A stretch of 51,274 bases of DNA from the NCBI GenBank assembly GCA_964466035.1, contig CAYXLR010000015.1:1-51274 (forward strand). The letters are read 5' to 3'. The translations under genes were made by a program, and so were the position numbers. Shown one piece after another: positions 40,790-48,465 of the stretch; the stretch's first letter is position 1, and each line of letters starts with the position of its first letter. Under the pieces are notes generated by a model that was given only the letters and a program-made list of their open reading frames with translations, had not been told where the DNA came from and did no database searches. This DNA is from JANQEA01 sp964466035 (lineage in GTDB: Bacteria; Bipolaricaulota; Bipolaricaulia; UBA7950; UBA9294).

Positions 40790-42019
40790 TCAGAACTCCC
40801 AGTCTGGGGACGGCGGCGGGAGGCGGAAGGCGCGGTCGAGCCGCGCAAGGAGCTCGACCGCGCCGGAAAGCTCGTCCGTCCACGCGAGGGCGCTCGCCGG
40901 CCGGACGCCGAGCCAGAGGCGCGAGAACGCGTTGACCGACGCCGTCAGGGTCGGCAGCGACCGGTCGCGTCCCGCTGCGGCGTGGCACGCCGGGCCGACC
41001 TCGACGACGTAGTCGCCGGCGACGCCGCGCCAGGAGGATCCGCCCTCGAGATACCGCTCGACGGGATCGGAGAGGGTCAGGTTGAAGCGGACCGGCTCCG
41101 CGTCGAGGGAGGTCCGCGCCAGGCATCCCGGGAGGTCGAGGATCCGCATCTGCCAGTAGGCGCTCGCGGCCATCCGGTTCTCGTGGGGCGATCTCCGGGT
41201 GATCTGGCGCGACTTGAACGGCTTGCGGAGCAGATCCTGAAGCTGGATTCCCGGCGGCTCCCGCAGCTCGACCGATCGGACCTGCTCCTCGAAGCTGCGC
41301 AGCAGGCCGAGAAGCTCGAGGAACTCGTCCTTCGAACGATAAGCGGTCCAGAACACCTCGTACGGCCCGTGCTCCGTTTCCTTCGCCGAGCACCACAGGT
41401 GGTGCGTCAGGTTTCCGTCCTCGTCGGTATATCCGAGGCCGAAGCCGTTCTCCCCCCAGTGCATGTCGGCGCGGGTCAGCTCGGGGCTGTCGATGTTGCA
41501 CGCGCCGTGCCGGCGGACCCGCTGGAGGCGGTTGGCGTGCATCCGCTTCCAGTCGGAGAGGCCGAGGCGGACCGGAACCCGCGGCTTGACGTCGACCGTC
41601 AGCAGGGACGGGTCGAAGGTGCACCAGTGCTCGTAGCCGCCGTTGCCGAATCCGAGCTGGTTGTAGTACCCCTGCTCGAAGGCGCCGAGCATCGCGACGA
41701 GGCTCCCGCCGGCCGCCTCCTCGGCCAGCACGCGCGCCGTCAGCCGCCCGGCGAGCCCGCGCTTCCGGGCGACGCGGCTCGTCGTGACGCCGGTGACGGC
41801 GGCGAGCGACAGATCCCGTTCTCCATGGCGGATCGAACCGGGATCGGTGGTGACCATGCACTCGGCGCTCCCGTCGACCTCGGCGACCATCGTCCGGCCG
41901 GACGCGACCAGCCCGGCGAACGCCTCCTCGTGCTCCGGCTTGCTGCACCAACCGACCTCGCGGTAGATCCGCAGCACGGCGTCCCTGTCTCGGTCCGGCA
42001 CGTACTCCCTGAGCTTCAT
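40790..42019 (-). CDS. Eis-like GNAT acetyltransferase with SCP2-type C-terminal domain
   Basis: A 409-residue protein matching the Eis architecture (about 400 residues: two GNAT domains plus a sterol-carrier-like domain). The first GNAT has LREYVPDRDRDAVLRIYREV and the acetyl-CoA loop GVTTSRVARKRGLAGRL. AMLGAFEQGYYNQLGFGNGG follows, as in Eis proteins, then a second GNAT-like region and a C-terminal VRFNLTLSDPVERYL strand set. It ends WEF; in mycobacterial Eis the C-terminal Phe carboxylate acts in catalysis. Eis enzymes acetylate aminoglycosides and other amines, but the natural substrate here is unknown. Confidence 0.78.
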   Translation of the reverse strand: MKLREYVPDRDRDAVLRIYREVGWCSKPEHEEAFAGLVASGRTMVAEVDGSAECMVTTDPGSIRHGERDLSLAAVTGVTTSRVARKRGLAGRLTARVLAEEAAGGSLVAMLGAFEQGYYNQLGFGNGGYEHWCTFDPSLLTVDVKPRVPVRLGLSDWKRMHANRLQRVRRHGACNIDSPELTRADMHWGENGFGLGYTDEDGNLTHHLWCSAKETEHGPYEVFWTAYRSKDEFLELLGLLRSFEEQVRSVELREPPGIQLQDLLRKPFKSRQITRRSPHENRMAASAYWQMRILDLPGCLARTSLDAEPVRFNLTLSDPVERYLEGGSSWRGVAGDYVVEVGPACHAAAGRDRSLPTLTASVNAFSRLWLGVRPASALAWTDELSGAVELLARLDRAFRLPPPSPDWEF

Positions 42020-42050
42020 CTCCGTTCCTTCCGGTCGGTCTTCGAGGTTC

Positions 42051-42809
42051 TTACTGCATGAACAGCCCGCCGTTGACGTTGATCGTCTGACCGGTGACGT
42101 ACCCGGCCTCGTCGGAGGCGAGGAACGCGACGACGGCGGCGATCTCGTCCGGCTCCGCGATCCGGCGAGCCGGGATCTTCGCCGCGATCTCGGCCTCCCG
42201 CGTCGCGAGCGCCTCGGCGTTCATGTCCGTCCGCGTGTACCCCGGGGAGACGGCGTTGACGGTGATCGTCGGCGCGAGCTCGAGGGCGAGCGATCGGGTC
42301 AGCCCGATCAGCCCGGACTTGGCGGCGGCGTAGTGCGACCCGTGATCCGATCCGGTCATCGCGCGAAGGGAGCAGACGTTGACCACCCGGGCCCACGGCT
42401 CCTTCTCCAGGTACGGCCGGGCGGCCTGGACGGCGAACATCGCCGCCGACAGGTTGACGGCGATCGCGCGGCTCCAATCCTCGACCGTCAACGCGTCGAT
42501 CGTCCTGTGCTGCGAGAAGCCGGCGTTGTTGACGACGATCCGAATCCCGCCGAACGCGGAGGCCGTCTCGTCGATCAGCCGACGGACCTGGTCTCGGTCG
42601 CCGACGTCGGCCCGGACGACGATCGCTCGGCCTCCGGCCGCCTCGATCTCCTCGGCGACGGACCGCGCCCGGTCCTCGTGGACGACGTAGTTGATGCAGA
42701 CGCCGTACCCGAGGCGCGCAAGGCGCCGAACGACCGCTGCGCCGATCCCGCGCGAGCTGCCGGTGACGACGGCGCCGGTGAGGAGAGGCTCGTCCTGTTT
42801 GCGGTTCAT
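42051..42809 (-). CDS. SDR-family reductase, FabG-like
   Basis: A 252-residue NAD(P)(H)-dependent short-chain dehydrogenase. Cofactor motif AVVTGSSRGIGAAVVRRLA, NNAGFSQ, the catalytic Ser in VNVCSLRAMTGSDHGS and the YAAAK Tyr-Lys pair, VNAVSPGYTRTDM, and the typical GQTINVNGGLFMQ end. It resembles 3-oxoacyl-ACP reductase, but no fatty-acid genes are close, so it could equally act on another carbonyl. A perfect TATAAT lies only 10 nt before the ATG, so its mRNA may be almost leaderless. Confidence 0.87.
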   Translation of the reverse strand: MNRKQDEPLLTGAVVTGSSRGIGAAVVRRLARLGYGVCINYVVHEDRARSVAEEIEAAGGRAIVVRADVGDRDQVRRLIDETASAFGGIRIVVNNAGFSQHRTIDALTVEDWSRAIAVNLSAAMFAVQAARPYLEKEPWARVVNVCSLRAMTGSDHGSHYAAAKSGLIGLTRSLALELAPTITVNAVSPGYTRTDMNAEALATREAEIAAKIPARRIAEPDEIAAVVAFLASDEAGYVTGQTINVNGGLFMQ

Positions 42810-42819
42810 CGTGGCGCGG

Positions 42820-42847
42820 ATTATAGCGGACGGAGGGGAGGGTTCGA
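42820..42847 (-). promoter_or_regulatory. Promoter of the SDR gene
   Basis: On the minus strand TATAAT (42825-42820, perfect) with TCGAAC (42847-42842, 3 of 6) at a 16-nt spacer. The predicted start point falls about 4 nt before the ATG at 42809, implying a leaderless or near-leaderless transcript. Confidence 0.4.
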
Positions 42848-42852
42848 GCCGA

Positions 42853-43698
42853 TCAGAGGTGCTTCAACGCCTCGCGGGCGACCTCGACCCGGCGGTCGTC
42901 CTCCAGCCAGCGCATGAGCTCGGGACGGACGATCTCCGGACAGCGGCGCCCGAGCTTCCACATCGCCGAGGAGACGGCCCGCCAGACGATCCGGCGCTCG
43001 TCGAGCGAGAGCTTCCGGAGGACGATCAGCGCCTTCCTGGCAATGTCGGCCGCCGGTGGGCCGGAGAAGGCCATGGCGACGTTCCACAGCACCCCCGGCT
43101 CGTTCGACGTCGACCACTTGACGAGGTACTCGAACGCGTCCATCGGGTAGTGCCGGAGGAGGCTCCCGCCGAGGGCCGAAGGGCCGAGGGCGCGCCGGAT
43201 CGTGGCGTCCTCGTCGGCGAGGAGCGGCTCGACGAGCTTCAGGAGCGGCTCCGCCCGCTCGAGGCGATCGGGCCGCGCCGCGCGCCCGGCGGCGATGACG
43301 ACGGCGCGGCGGACGCTGGCCGACGGGTGCTCGCGCCAGCCGTAGAGGGCTTCGAGCATCCGGGCGAAGTCGTCCCGGAGGAGGCGCCCGCAGGTCTCGG
43401 CCGCCGCGTCGCGGACGGTCCAATCCGCGTCGTCGGCCAGTCGTTGAAGGAGCTTCAACGCCGGCTCGGCTTCGTGGCGGTACCCGGCCGGGGCGAGTTG
43501 GCAGGCGAGGTGTCGGAACGCCGGCTTCCTCCGGTCGACGAGGTCCCGGATGTGTTTGAGGACGACCCGCCCGTCTCCGCTGGTCTCGACGAGGCGATCG
43601 GCGGCGTATCGGACGTCGTGGACCTTGGCCCCGTCGAGGGCGCGGGCGAGCGAGTCGAGCCTCCCTCGGGCGATGATTCGGTCGATCCGGTCGCGCAT
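42853..43698 (-). CDS. HEAT-repeat protein, DNA-alkylation-repair-like
   Basis: A 281-residue all-helical protein. Helix pairs with the HEAT pattern recur, for example LLQRLADDADWTVRDAAAET, LYGWREHPSASVRRAVVIAA and LADEDATIRRALGPSALG, then LVKWSTSNEPGVLWNVAMAF. This layout resembles the AlkD-like DNA glycosylase family, which flips alkylated bases using HEAT repeats. The key aromatic and Asp residues of AlkD cannot be placed with confidence, so a scaffold role is also possible. ATG 43698. The 3' end lies 43 nt upstream of the SDR start, on the same strand. Confidence 0.65.
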   Translation of the reverse strand: MRDRIDRIIARGRLDSLARALDGAKVHDVRYAADRLVETSGDGRVVLKHIRDLVDRRKPAFRHLACQLAPAGYRHEAEPALKLLQRLADDADWTVRDAAAETCGRLLRDDFARMLEALYGWREHPSASVRRAVVIAAGRAARPDRLERAEPLLKLVEPLLADEDATIRRALGPSALGGSLLRHYPMDAFEYLVKWSTSNEPGVLWNVAMAFSGPPAADIARKALIVLRKLSLDERRIVWRAVSSAMWKLGRRCPEIVRPELMRWLEDDRRVEVAREALKHL

Positions 43699-43770
43699 CG
43701 TATCACCGTGGCACAGGACGTGGGTCCTTCACTGTACCGGGCGACCCGAAACGTCGTCAAGTCGGGGCGG

Positions 43771-43799
43771 TTGCTGCGGTTCCCCCGATCGCCTACCAT
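43771..43799 (+). promoter_or_regulatory. Promoter of the tryptophanase leader
   Basis: TTGCTG (43771-43776), an exact 17-nt spacer and TACCAT (43794-43799). The -35 keeps TTG and the -10 keeps TA and AT. The start point would be near 43806, about 200 nt before the tryptophanase ATG, leaving room for the leader peptide at 43838-43948. Confidence 0.42.
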
Positions 43800-43837
43800 T
43801 TCCCGCGGTCCGGAAAACCCGTACAAGGGGGTCGAAA

Positions 43838-43948
43838 GTGGGTTGCACGAAGGACTCCGCAGCGGCTCCGGCGTGGCCCCTGGGCAACGTCGATCCGCTG
43901 GAGATCGTCCGCCGCCGCATTCCCCATCCGCCGTTTCTCGCCCGCTAG
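43838..43948 (+). CDS. Candidate tryptophanase leader peptide (TnaC-like)
   Basis: A 36-codon frame starting GTG 43838, 7 nt after AAGGGGG, and ending TAG 43946-43948, 58 nt before the tryptophanase ATG. The peptide contains one Trp at position 13 (APAWPLGNVDP) and is Pro-rich towards its end (RRRIPHPPFLAR). E. coli TnaC is a 24-residue leader with one Trp, an Asp four residues later and a terminal Pro, at which tryptophan stalls the ribosome. Here the Asp is six residues after Trp and the C-terminus is longer, so the resemblance is in layout rather than sequence. A weak frame extends upstream, but only this part has a ribosome-binding site. Confidence 0.45.
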   Translation: MGCTKDSAAAPAWPLGNVDPLEIVRRRIPHPPFLAR

Positions 43949-44006
43949 TCGATGCTCGACGCGGCGGTTCGGGTGGAAGCAGGCACCGAGGAAGGGGGAA
44001 ACGGGA

Positions 44007-45389
44007 ATGCGAAAGGACGAGGTACACAAACCGTATCGGATCAAGGTCGTGGAGCCGATCCGCGTCCTCTCCAGGGCGGAGCGGGCGCAGCGACTCGATG
44101 AGGCCGGATACAACGTCTTCAACCTTCACGCGAACGACATCTACGTCGATCTACTGACCGACTCGGGGACCGGCGCGATGAGCCAGGAGCAGTGGGCGGC
44201 GATGATGCGGGGGGACGAGTCGTACGCGGGAAGCCGAAGCTACGACCGGTTCCGCGCGGCGGTCGACGACGTGTTCGGCTTCGACTTCGTCCTGCCGACC
44301 CACCAGGGCCGCGCGGCGGAGAACGTCCTGTTCTCTTCGATCCTCAAGCCCGGCGACGTCGTCCCGAACAACATGCACTTCGACACGACCCGCGCCAACG
44401 TGATCGCCAACGGCGGCGAGCCGGTGAACCTCGTGGCCGACGTCGCGTACGACCCGACGGCGCGGCACCCGTTCAAGGGGAACATGGATCCGGGCCGTCT
44501 CGAGCGGCTGATCGAGGACGTCGGGAAGGATCGGATCCCGCTGGTGATGATGACGATCACCAACAACTCAGGCGGCGGCCAGCCGGTCTCCCTCGCCAAC
44601 CTGCGGGAGATCAGCCGGATCGCGCGGAGCCACGGGATCCCGCTCTTCCTCGACGCGTGCCGATACGCGGAGAACGCGTACTTCATCCGCGAGCGAGAGC
44701 CGGGGTACGAGGGGAGGACGCCGCTCGAGATCGCCAGGGAGATCTTCGCCCTCGCCGACGGGATGACGATGAGCGCGAAGAAGGACGGCCTCGTCAACAT
44801 CGGCGGGATCCTCGCGGTGAACGATCCGGGCCTGTACGAGACGGCGCGGGAGCGGCTGATCCTGATGGAGGGGTTCCCGACGTACGGAGGCCTGGCCGGT
44901 CGCGATCTCGAGGCGGTCGCCGTCGGCCTCTACGAAGCGCTCGACGTCCACTACCTCGCCGACCGGATCGGGCAGACGCGGTTCCTCGGCGAGGGGCTGC
45001 TGACGGCGGGGGTCCCGATCGTCGAGCCGATCGGAGGACACGCCGTCTACGTCGACGCGAGGTCGCTGCTCCCGGACTTCCCGCAGCGCGAGTTCCCGGC
45101 CCTCGCCGTCGCCAACGGGCTGTACGTCGAGGCCGGGGTCCGCGGCGTGGAGATCGGCAGCGTCATGTTCGCGCACGAGGACGAGGCGGGAAACGAGGTC
45201 TACCCGGAGCTGGAGCTCGTCCGCCTCGCGATCCCGCGTCGCGTGTACACGCGAACCCACTTCGACGCGGTGATCGCCGGCGGGAAAGCCGTCGCCGATC
45301 GGCGCGACGCCCTCCCCGGATACAAGCTGGTCGAGGGCCGGGGCCCGCTCCGGCACTTCGTCGCCCGGTTCGAGCCGATCGAGCGGTGA
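44007..45389 (+). CDS. tnaA: Tryptophanase
   Basis: PLP-dependent beta-eliminating lyase: tryptophan to indole, pyruvate and ammonia. At 460 residues it fits the family (456-471). The PLP lysine is in MSAKKDG (Lys259). Tyrosine phenol-lyase is the close relative. The residues that separate them favour tryptophanase: Asp126 in HFDTTRANV, Ile383 in GVEIGS where the phenol-lyase has Arg (MERG), and His450 in LRHFVARF where the phenol-lyase has Phe. ATG 44007 lies about 8 nt after GGAAGGGGG. A promoter and a Trp-containing leader frame lie upstream, and a broken DMT transporter starts 9 nt after the stop. Confidence 0.93.
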   Translation: MRKDEVHKPYRIKVVEPIRVLSRAERAQRLDEAGYNVFNLHANDIYVDLLTDSGTGAMSQEQWAAMMRGDESYAGSRSYDRFRAAVDDVFGFDFVLPTHQGRAAENVLFSSILKPGDVVPNNMHFDTTRANVIANGGEPVNLVADVAYDPTARHPFKGNMDPGRLERLIEDVGKDRIPLVMMTITNNSGGGQPVSLANLREISRIARSHGIPLFLDACRYAENAYFIREREPGYEGRTPLEIAREIFALADGMTMSAKKDGLVNIGGILAVNDPGLYETARERLILMEGFPTYGGLAGRDLEAVAVGLYEALDVHYLADRIGQTRFLGEGLLTAGVPIVEPIGGHAVYVDARSLLPDFPQREFPALAVANGLYVEAGVRGVEIGSVMFAHEDEAGNEVYPELELVRLAIPRRVYTRTHFDAVIAGGKAVADRRDALPGYKLVEGRGPLRHFVARFEPIER

Positions 45390-45398
45390 GTCCGGGCG

Positions 45399-46305
45399 AT
45401 GCCGACCGATCGAATCGGTGAGCTGGCCGCGCTCGGAACGGCCCTCCTCTGGTCGCTCACCTACGTTCAGTTCACGATCGCGGTCCGAGCGATCGGGCCG
45501 TCGCGGCTGAACCGGCTCCGCCTCCTGGTCGCGCTCGGCTGCCTCTTCGTCGCGCACGCGATCGTCTACCGGTCGCCGGTTCCGCTCGACGCGGGAGCGG
45601 TTCGTTGGGGTTGGCTGGTCCTCTCCGGCGTGTTCGGATTCGCCGTTTCCGACGCCTTCCTGTTCAGCGCGCTCCTGCACTTGGGAGCGCATCGCACGTC
45701 GCTCTTGATGGCGCTGATCCCGGTCGTCAGCGCGCTCCTCGCGTGGGGGCTGTTCGACGAGCGGCTGACGTGGATCCAGATGGTCGCCGCCCTCGTCACC
45801 GTCGCGGGGATCGCGTTCGTCGTCTCGGCCCGCCGCGCACCGAAGCAGGAGGGGGAGCCGACCGGGCGCGCGCTCGTCGGCGTCCTCTTCGCCCTCGGCG
45901 CCGTCGCCTCGCAGTCGCTCCGCTACGTCCTGTCGGTGCAGGGGATGCGCGGCGGCTATCCGGTCCTGTCGACGAACGTCATCCAGATCCTGTCGGCGAC
46001 GGTCGCGGTCTGGGCCGTCGCCGTTCGCCTCCGGCGGATGGCGGGCGACCCTCGCCCCGCCGTTCGGCCGTAAAGCGGCGACGTCGATGATCGGCGGCGC
46101 CGTGACCGGGCCGTTCCTCGGCGTGACCCTGTCGCTCGTCGCGCTGGCGAAGGCGCCGGTGGGGATCGCTTCGACGCTGATGGCGCTCGTCCCGGTCTTC
46201 CTCCTCCCGGTCTCCCGGTTCTTTTTCAAGGAGCCGGTCGGTCTCCGCGCCGTCGCGGGGACGCTCCTCGCGGTCGGCGGCGTCGCCGTCCTGCTCCTTT
46301 TCTAG
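45399..46305 (+). pseudogene. EamA/DMT-family transporter, frameshifted
   Basis: A ten-helix drug/metabolite transporter split into two frames. 45399-46073 encodes the first half and start of the second (MPTDRIGELAALGTALLWSL; FSALLHLGAHRTSLLMALIP) and ends at TAA 46071. 46087-46305 continues in another frame with the expected second EamA repeat end (GGAVTGPFLGVTLSLVALAK; STLMALVPVFLLPVSRFFFK). A single-base change around 46040-46075 would restore about 300 residues. It could be a true pseudogene or a draft-assembly error. Lying 9 nt after tryptophanase, it might have exported or imported an aromatic compound (inference). The end overlaps the opposite-strand gene by 4 nt. Confidence 0.82.
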
Positions 46306-46898
46306 CGGGGCCGGAGCTCGCGGGGAAGCTCCCCCCGCACAGCGCGCGGCGGATCCTCCGTGAGATCGAGGATCGTCGACGGCCGCGTCCCCGTCGGACC
46401 GCTGACGATCAGATCGACGCCGGCGAACCGGTCGATGATCCGATCGACGTCGACGAGCGACGGCTCCCCGTGGCGGTTGACGCTCGTACCGAACAGCGGG
46501 CGATCGAGCCGGGCCATCGTCCGCCGGAAGAACGGGTGGTCCGGGACCCGGATCCCGACGACCCCTTCGCGAACCGCCGAGGGCGGAGCCCCCGGCGCGG
46601 CGGGCAGGAGGAGCGTGTACGGTCCGGGAAGGAGTCGATCGACGAGGCCGCGCAGGCGGCGGTCGAGCGCGGCGAAGCGCTCGATCGCCCCCGACGCCGG
46701 AAGAAGGAGGGCGAACGGGCGATCGGACGGACGGCCCTTCAACGATCGCACGCGATCGAGGCTCCGCGCGTCCCACGGGTTGCCGCCGATCCCGTAGATC
46801 GTGTCGGTCGGGAAGACGATCGTCTGTCCGGTTTCGAGCGCGGCGCCGACGGCGGAGCCGATCTCCGGATGATCGTGGGGAAGGACCCGAGGCATCAT
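46302..46898 (-). CDS. tsaC: YrdC/Sua5-family threonylcarbamoyl-AMP synthase
   Basis: A 198-residue enzyme that makes threonylcarbamoyl-AMP from Thr, bicarbonate and ATP for the t6A37 modification of ANN-decoding tRNAs. The YrdC motif is VFPTDTIYGIGGNPWDARSL, followed by SLKGRPSDRPFALLLP and FGTSVNRHGEPSLVDVD. It lacks the extra Sua5 C-terminal domain, so it is the TsaC form. ATG 46898 overlaps the ychF stop by 4 nt, coupling two tRNA/ribosome-related genes. Confidence 0.9.
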   Translation of the reverse strand: MMPRVLPHDHPEIGSAVGAALETGQTIVFPTDTIYGIGGNPWDARSLDRVRSLKGRPSDRPFALLLPASGAIERFAALDRRLRGLVDRLLPGPYTLLLPAAPGAPPSAVREGVVGIRVPDHPFFRRTMARLDRPLFGTSVNRHGEPSLVDVDRIIDRFAGVDLIVSGPTGTRPSTILDLTEDPPRAVRGELPRELRPR

Positions 46899-47983
46899 GT
46901 GCAGACGAAGTGGATCACGTCGCCGTCCTCGACGACGTAGTCGTGGCCACAGCGGTGCAGCTTGCCGGCGTCGCGAAGCCCCTTCTCCGATCCGAAATCG
47001 AGGAGTTCGTCGAGCTTCACCACCTCCGCGACGACGAAGCGGTCGGCGAAGTCGGAGTGGATCCTTCCCCCCGCGTCCGGGGCCGCCGTTCCCCGAGGCA
47101 CGGTCCACGCCCGGACCTCGGGTCCCTCGAACGTGAAGAACGTGATCAGATCGAGCAGGCGATACCCCGTCTGGACGAGGGCGTCGAGCCCGGTCCGCTC
47201 GAGGCCGTACTCGCGGAGGTAGGAGGCGCGTTCCTCCGGTGTTCCGGCGACCTCGGCGATCTCCGCCTCGAGGCGGCCGCGGATGGCGATCGCCTCGGTT
47301 CCGCGCTCGCGGGCGGCGCACGCGACGGCCTCGGCGCGCGCTTCGTCGCCGTCGTCTCCGACGTTGGCGACGAACAGGCACGGCTTCGCGGTCAGCGGCG
47401 AGGTCTCGCGGAGGAGATCCTCGATCGCGTGATCGACCTTCAGCGAACGGATCGGCCGGCCGGCCGCCACGCCGTCGAGGAGCCGATCCCACGCCTCGGC
47501 GCGCGCCAGCGCCTTGCGATCCGTCCCCTTGACCTCCTGATGAAGCCGCTTGGCGACGCGGCCGAGCGTCTCGTGGTCCTTGAGGAGCAGCTCGGTCTCG
47601 ACGATCTCGATGTCGCGCGCCGGATCGACGGAGCCGGTGACGTGCGCGACGTTTGGGTCGTCGAAGCAGCGGACGACGTGCAGGACGGCGTCGACGGCGC
47701 GGATCTCGGCGAGGAACTGGTTCCCCATCCCCTCGCCCTCGCTTGCGTGCTCGACGAGGCCGGCGATGTCGATGAACTCGAGATGCGTCGGGACTTTCTT
47801 TTTCCCGGGGAAGAGGGCGGCGAGCCGGTCGAGCCGACCGTCGGGGACGAAGACCGTCCCGACGTTCGCCTCGATCGTGCAGAACGGGTATCGCTCGACC
47901 CGCGCCCCGGCGTTGGCGAGGGCGTTGAAGATCGTCGACTTCCCGGCGTTCGGAAGGCCGACCAGGCCGCAGGTGAATCCCAT
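46895..47983 (-). CDS. ychF: Ribosome-associated ATPase YchF (Ola1/Obg family)
   Basis: A 362-residue P-loop ATPase of the TRAFAC class that binds ribosomes and the 50S subunit. Walker A is GLVGLPNAGKSTIFNALANA. The switch II region is EFIDIAGLVEHASEGEGMGN. The nucleotide-specificity position reads LFVANVGDD in place of the usual NVxE, close to the ATP-preferring variant. The C-terminal TGS domain includes FFTFEGPEVRAWTVPRGTAA and ends GDVIHFVCT. Normal length (363 in E. coli). It lies next to an assembly gap on its 5' side. Confidence 0.95.
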   Translation of the reverse strand: MGFTCGLVGLPNAGKSTIFNALANAGARVERYPFCTIEANVGTVFVPDGRLDRLAALFPGKKKVPTHLEFIDIAGLVEHASEGEGMGNQFLAEIRAVDAVLHVVRCFDDPNVAHVTGSVDPARDIEIVETELLLKDHETLGRVAKRLHQEVKGTDRKALARAEAWDRLLDGVAAGRPIRSLKVDHAIEDLLRETSPLTAKPCLFVANVGDDGDEARAEAVACAARERGTEAIAIRGRLEAEIAEVAGTPEERASYLREYGLERTGLDALVQTGYRLLDLITFFTFEGPEVRAWTVPRGTAAPDAGGRIHSDFADRFVVAEVVKLDELLDFGSEKGLRDAGKLHRCGHDYVVEDGDVIHFVCT

Positions 47984-48021
47984 CTCTCCTCCCGGCGCCT
48001 AACTAGTCGCCTGTTGGCTCC

Positions 48022-48121
48022 NNNNNNNNNNNNNNNNNNNNNNNNNNNNNNNNNNNNNNNNNNNNNNNNNNNNNNNNNNNNNNNNNNNNNNNNNNNNNNN
48101 NNNNNNNNNNNNNNNNNNNNN
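48022..48121. other. Assembly gap (100 N)
   Basis: Exactly 100 N between the ychF start and the lipoate cassette. The left edge (CCTAACTAGTCGCC, about 47998-48011) and the right edge (GGCGACCTACTATAGG, about 48133-48148) are imperfect inverted repeats, so a hairpin-forming sequence may have blocked assembly. Confidence 0.99.
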
Positions 48122-48170
48122 GGCCGCCTCTCGGCGACCTACTATAGGCGCCGGTCCGAGGCGGCACAAG

Positions 48171-48199
48171 GTGACGCTCTATCGACGATCGGCTAGACT
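48171..48199 (+). promoter_or_regulatory. Promoter of the lipoate cassette
   Basis: GTGACG (48171-48176, TGAC core), a 17-nt spacer and TAGACT (48194-48199). It is 17 nt before the lipoyl-domain ATG, so the leader would be about 10 nt. Confidence 0.38.
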
Positions 48200-48216
48200 T
48201 CCCGGGCGAGGTGAAC

Positions 48217-48465
48217 ATGGAGAGAAACGCGTTCGACGTACGGCTTCCCGATCTCGGTGAGGTGGACGAGGTCCGCGTCGTTCAGTGGCTCCGAGGAGCC
48301 GGTTCGATGGTCGCGGAGGGCGAAGATCTCCTCGAGGTCGAGACGGAGAAGACGACGTTCGTCGTCCCGGCGCCGGCGAATGGGTGCCTGGCCGAGATCG
48401 TTGCCGTCGAGGGGGCGACGGTCGAACGGGGGGGAGTCCTTGGCCGGATCGAGCGGTCCGAATAG
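48217..48465 (+). CDS. Free-standing lipoyl-domain protein
   Basis: An 82-residue protein consisting only of a lipoyl/biotinyl domain of the 2-oxoacid dehydrogenase E2 type. Seen: VRLPDLGEVDEVRVVQWLRG, AEGEDLLEVETEKTTFVVPA with the lipoylated Lys in ETEKTT, and the second-half repeat AEIVAVEGATVERGGVLGRI. No E3-binding or acyltransferase domain follows. It is not GcvH, which is longer and differs around the Lys. Biotin domains carry MKM at the site, so lipoate is preferred. It is the first gene of a cassette with lipB (26-nt overlap), lipA and an LplA-like gene, so it is likely a local lipoyl carrier or assembly substrate. Confidence 0.85.
   Translation: MERNAFDVRLPDLGEVDEVRVVQWLRGAGSMVAEGEDLLEVETEKTTFVVPAPANGCLAEIVAVEGATVERGGVLGRIERSE

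Noticed and set aside
44007..45389. Tyrosine phenol-lyase
   Set aside because: The discriminating positions (Asp126, Ile383, His450) are those of tryptophanase; the phenol-lyase Arg and Phe are absent.
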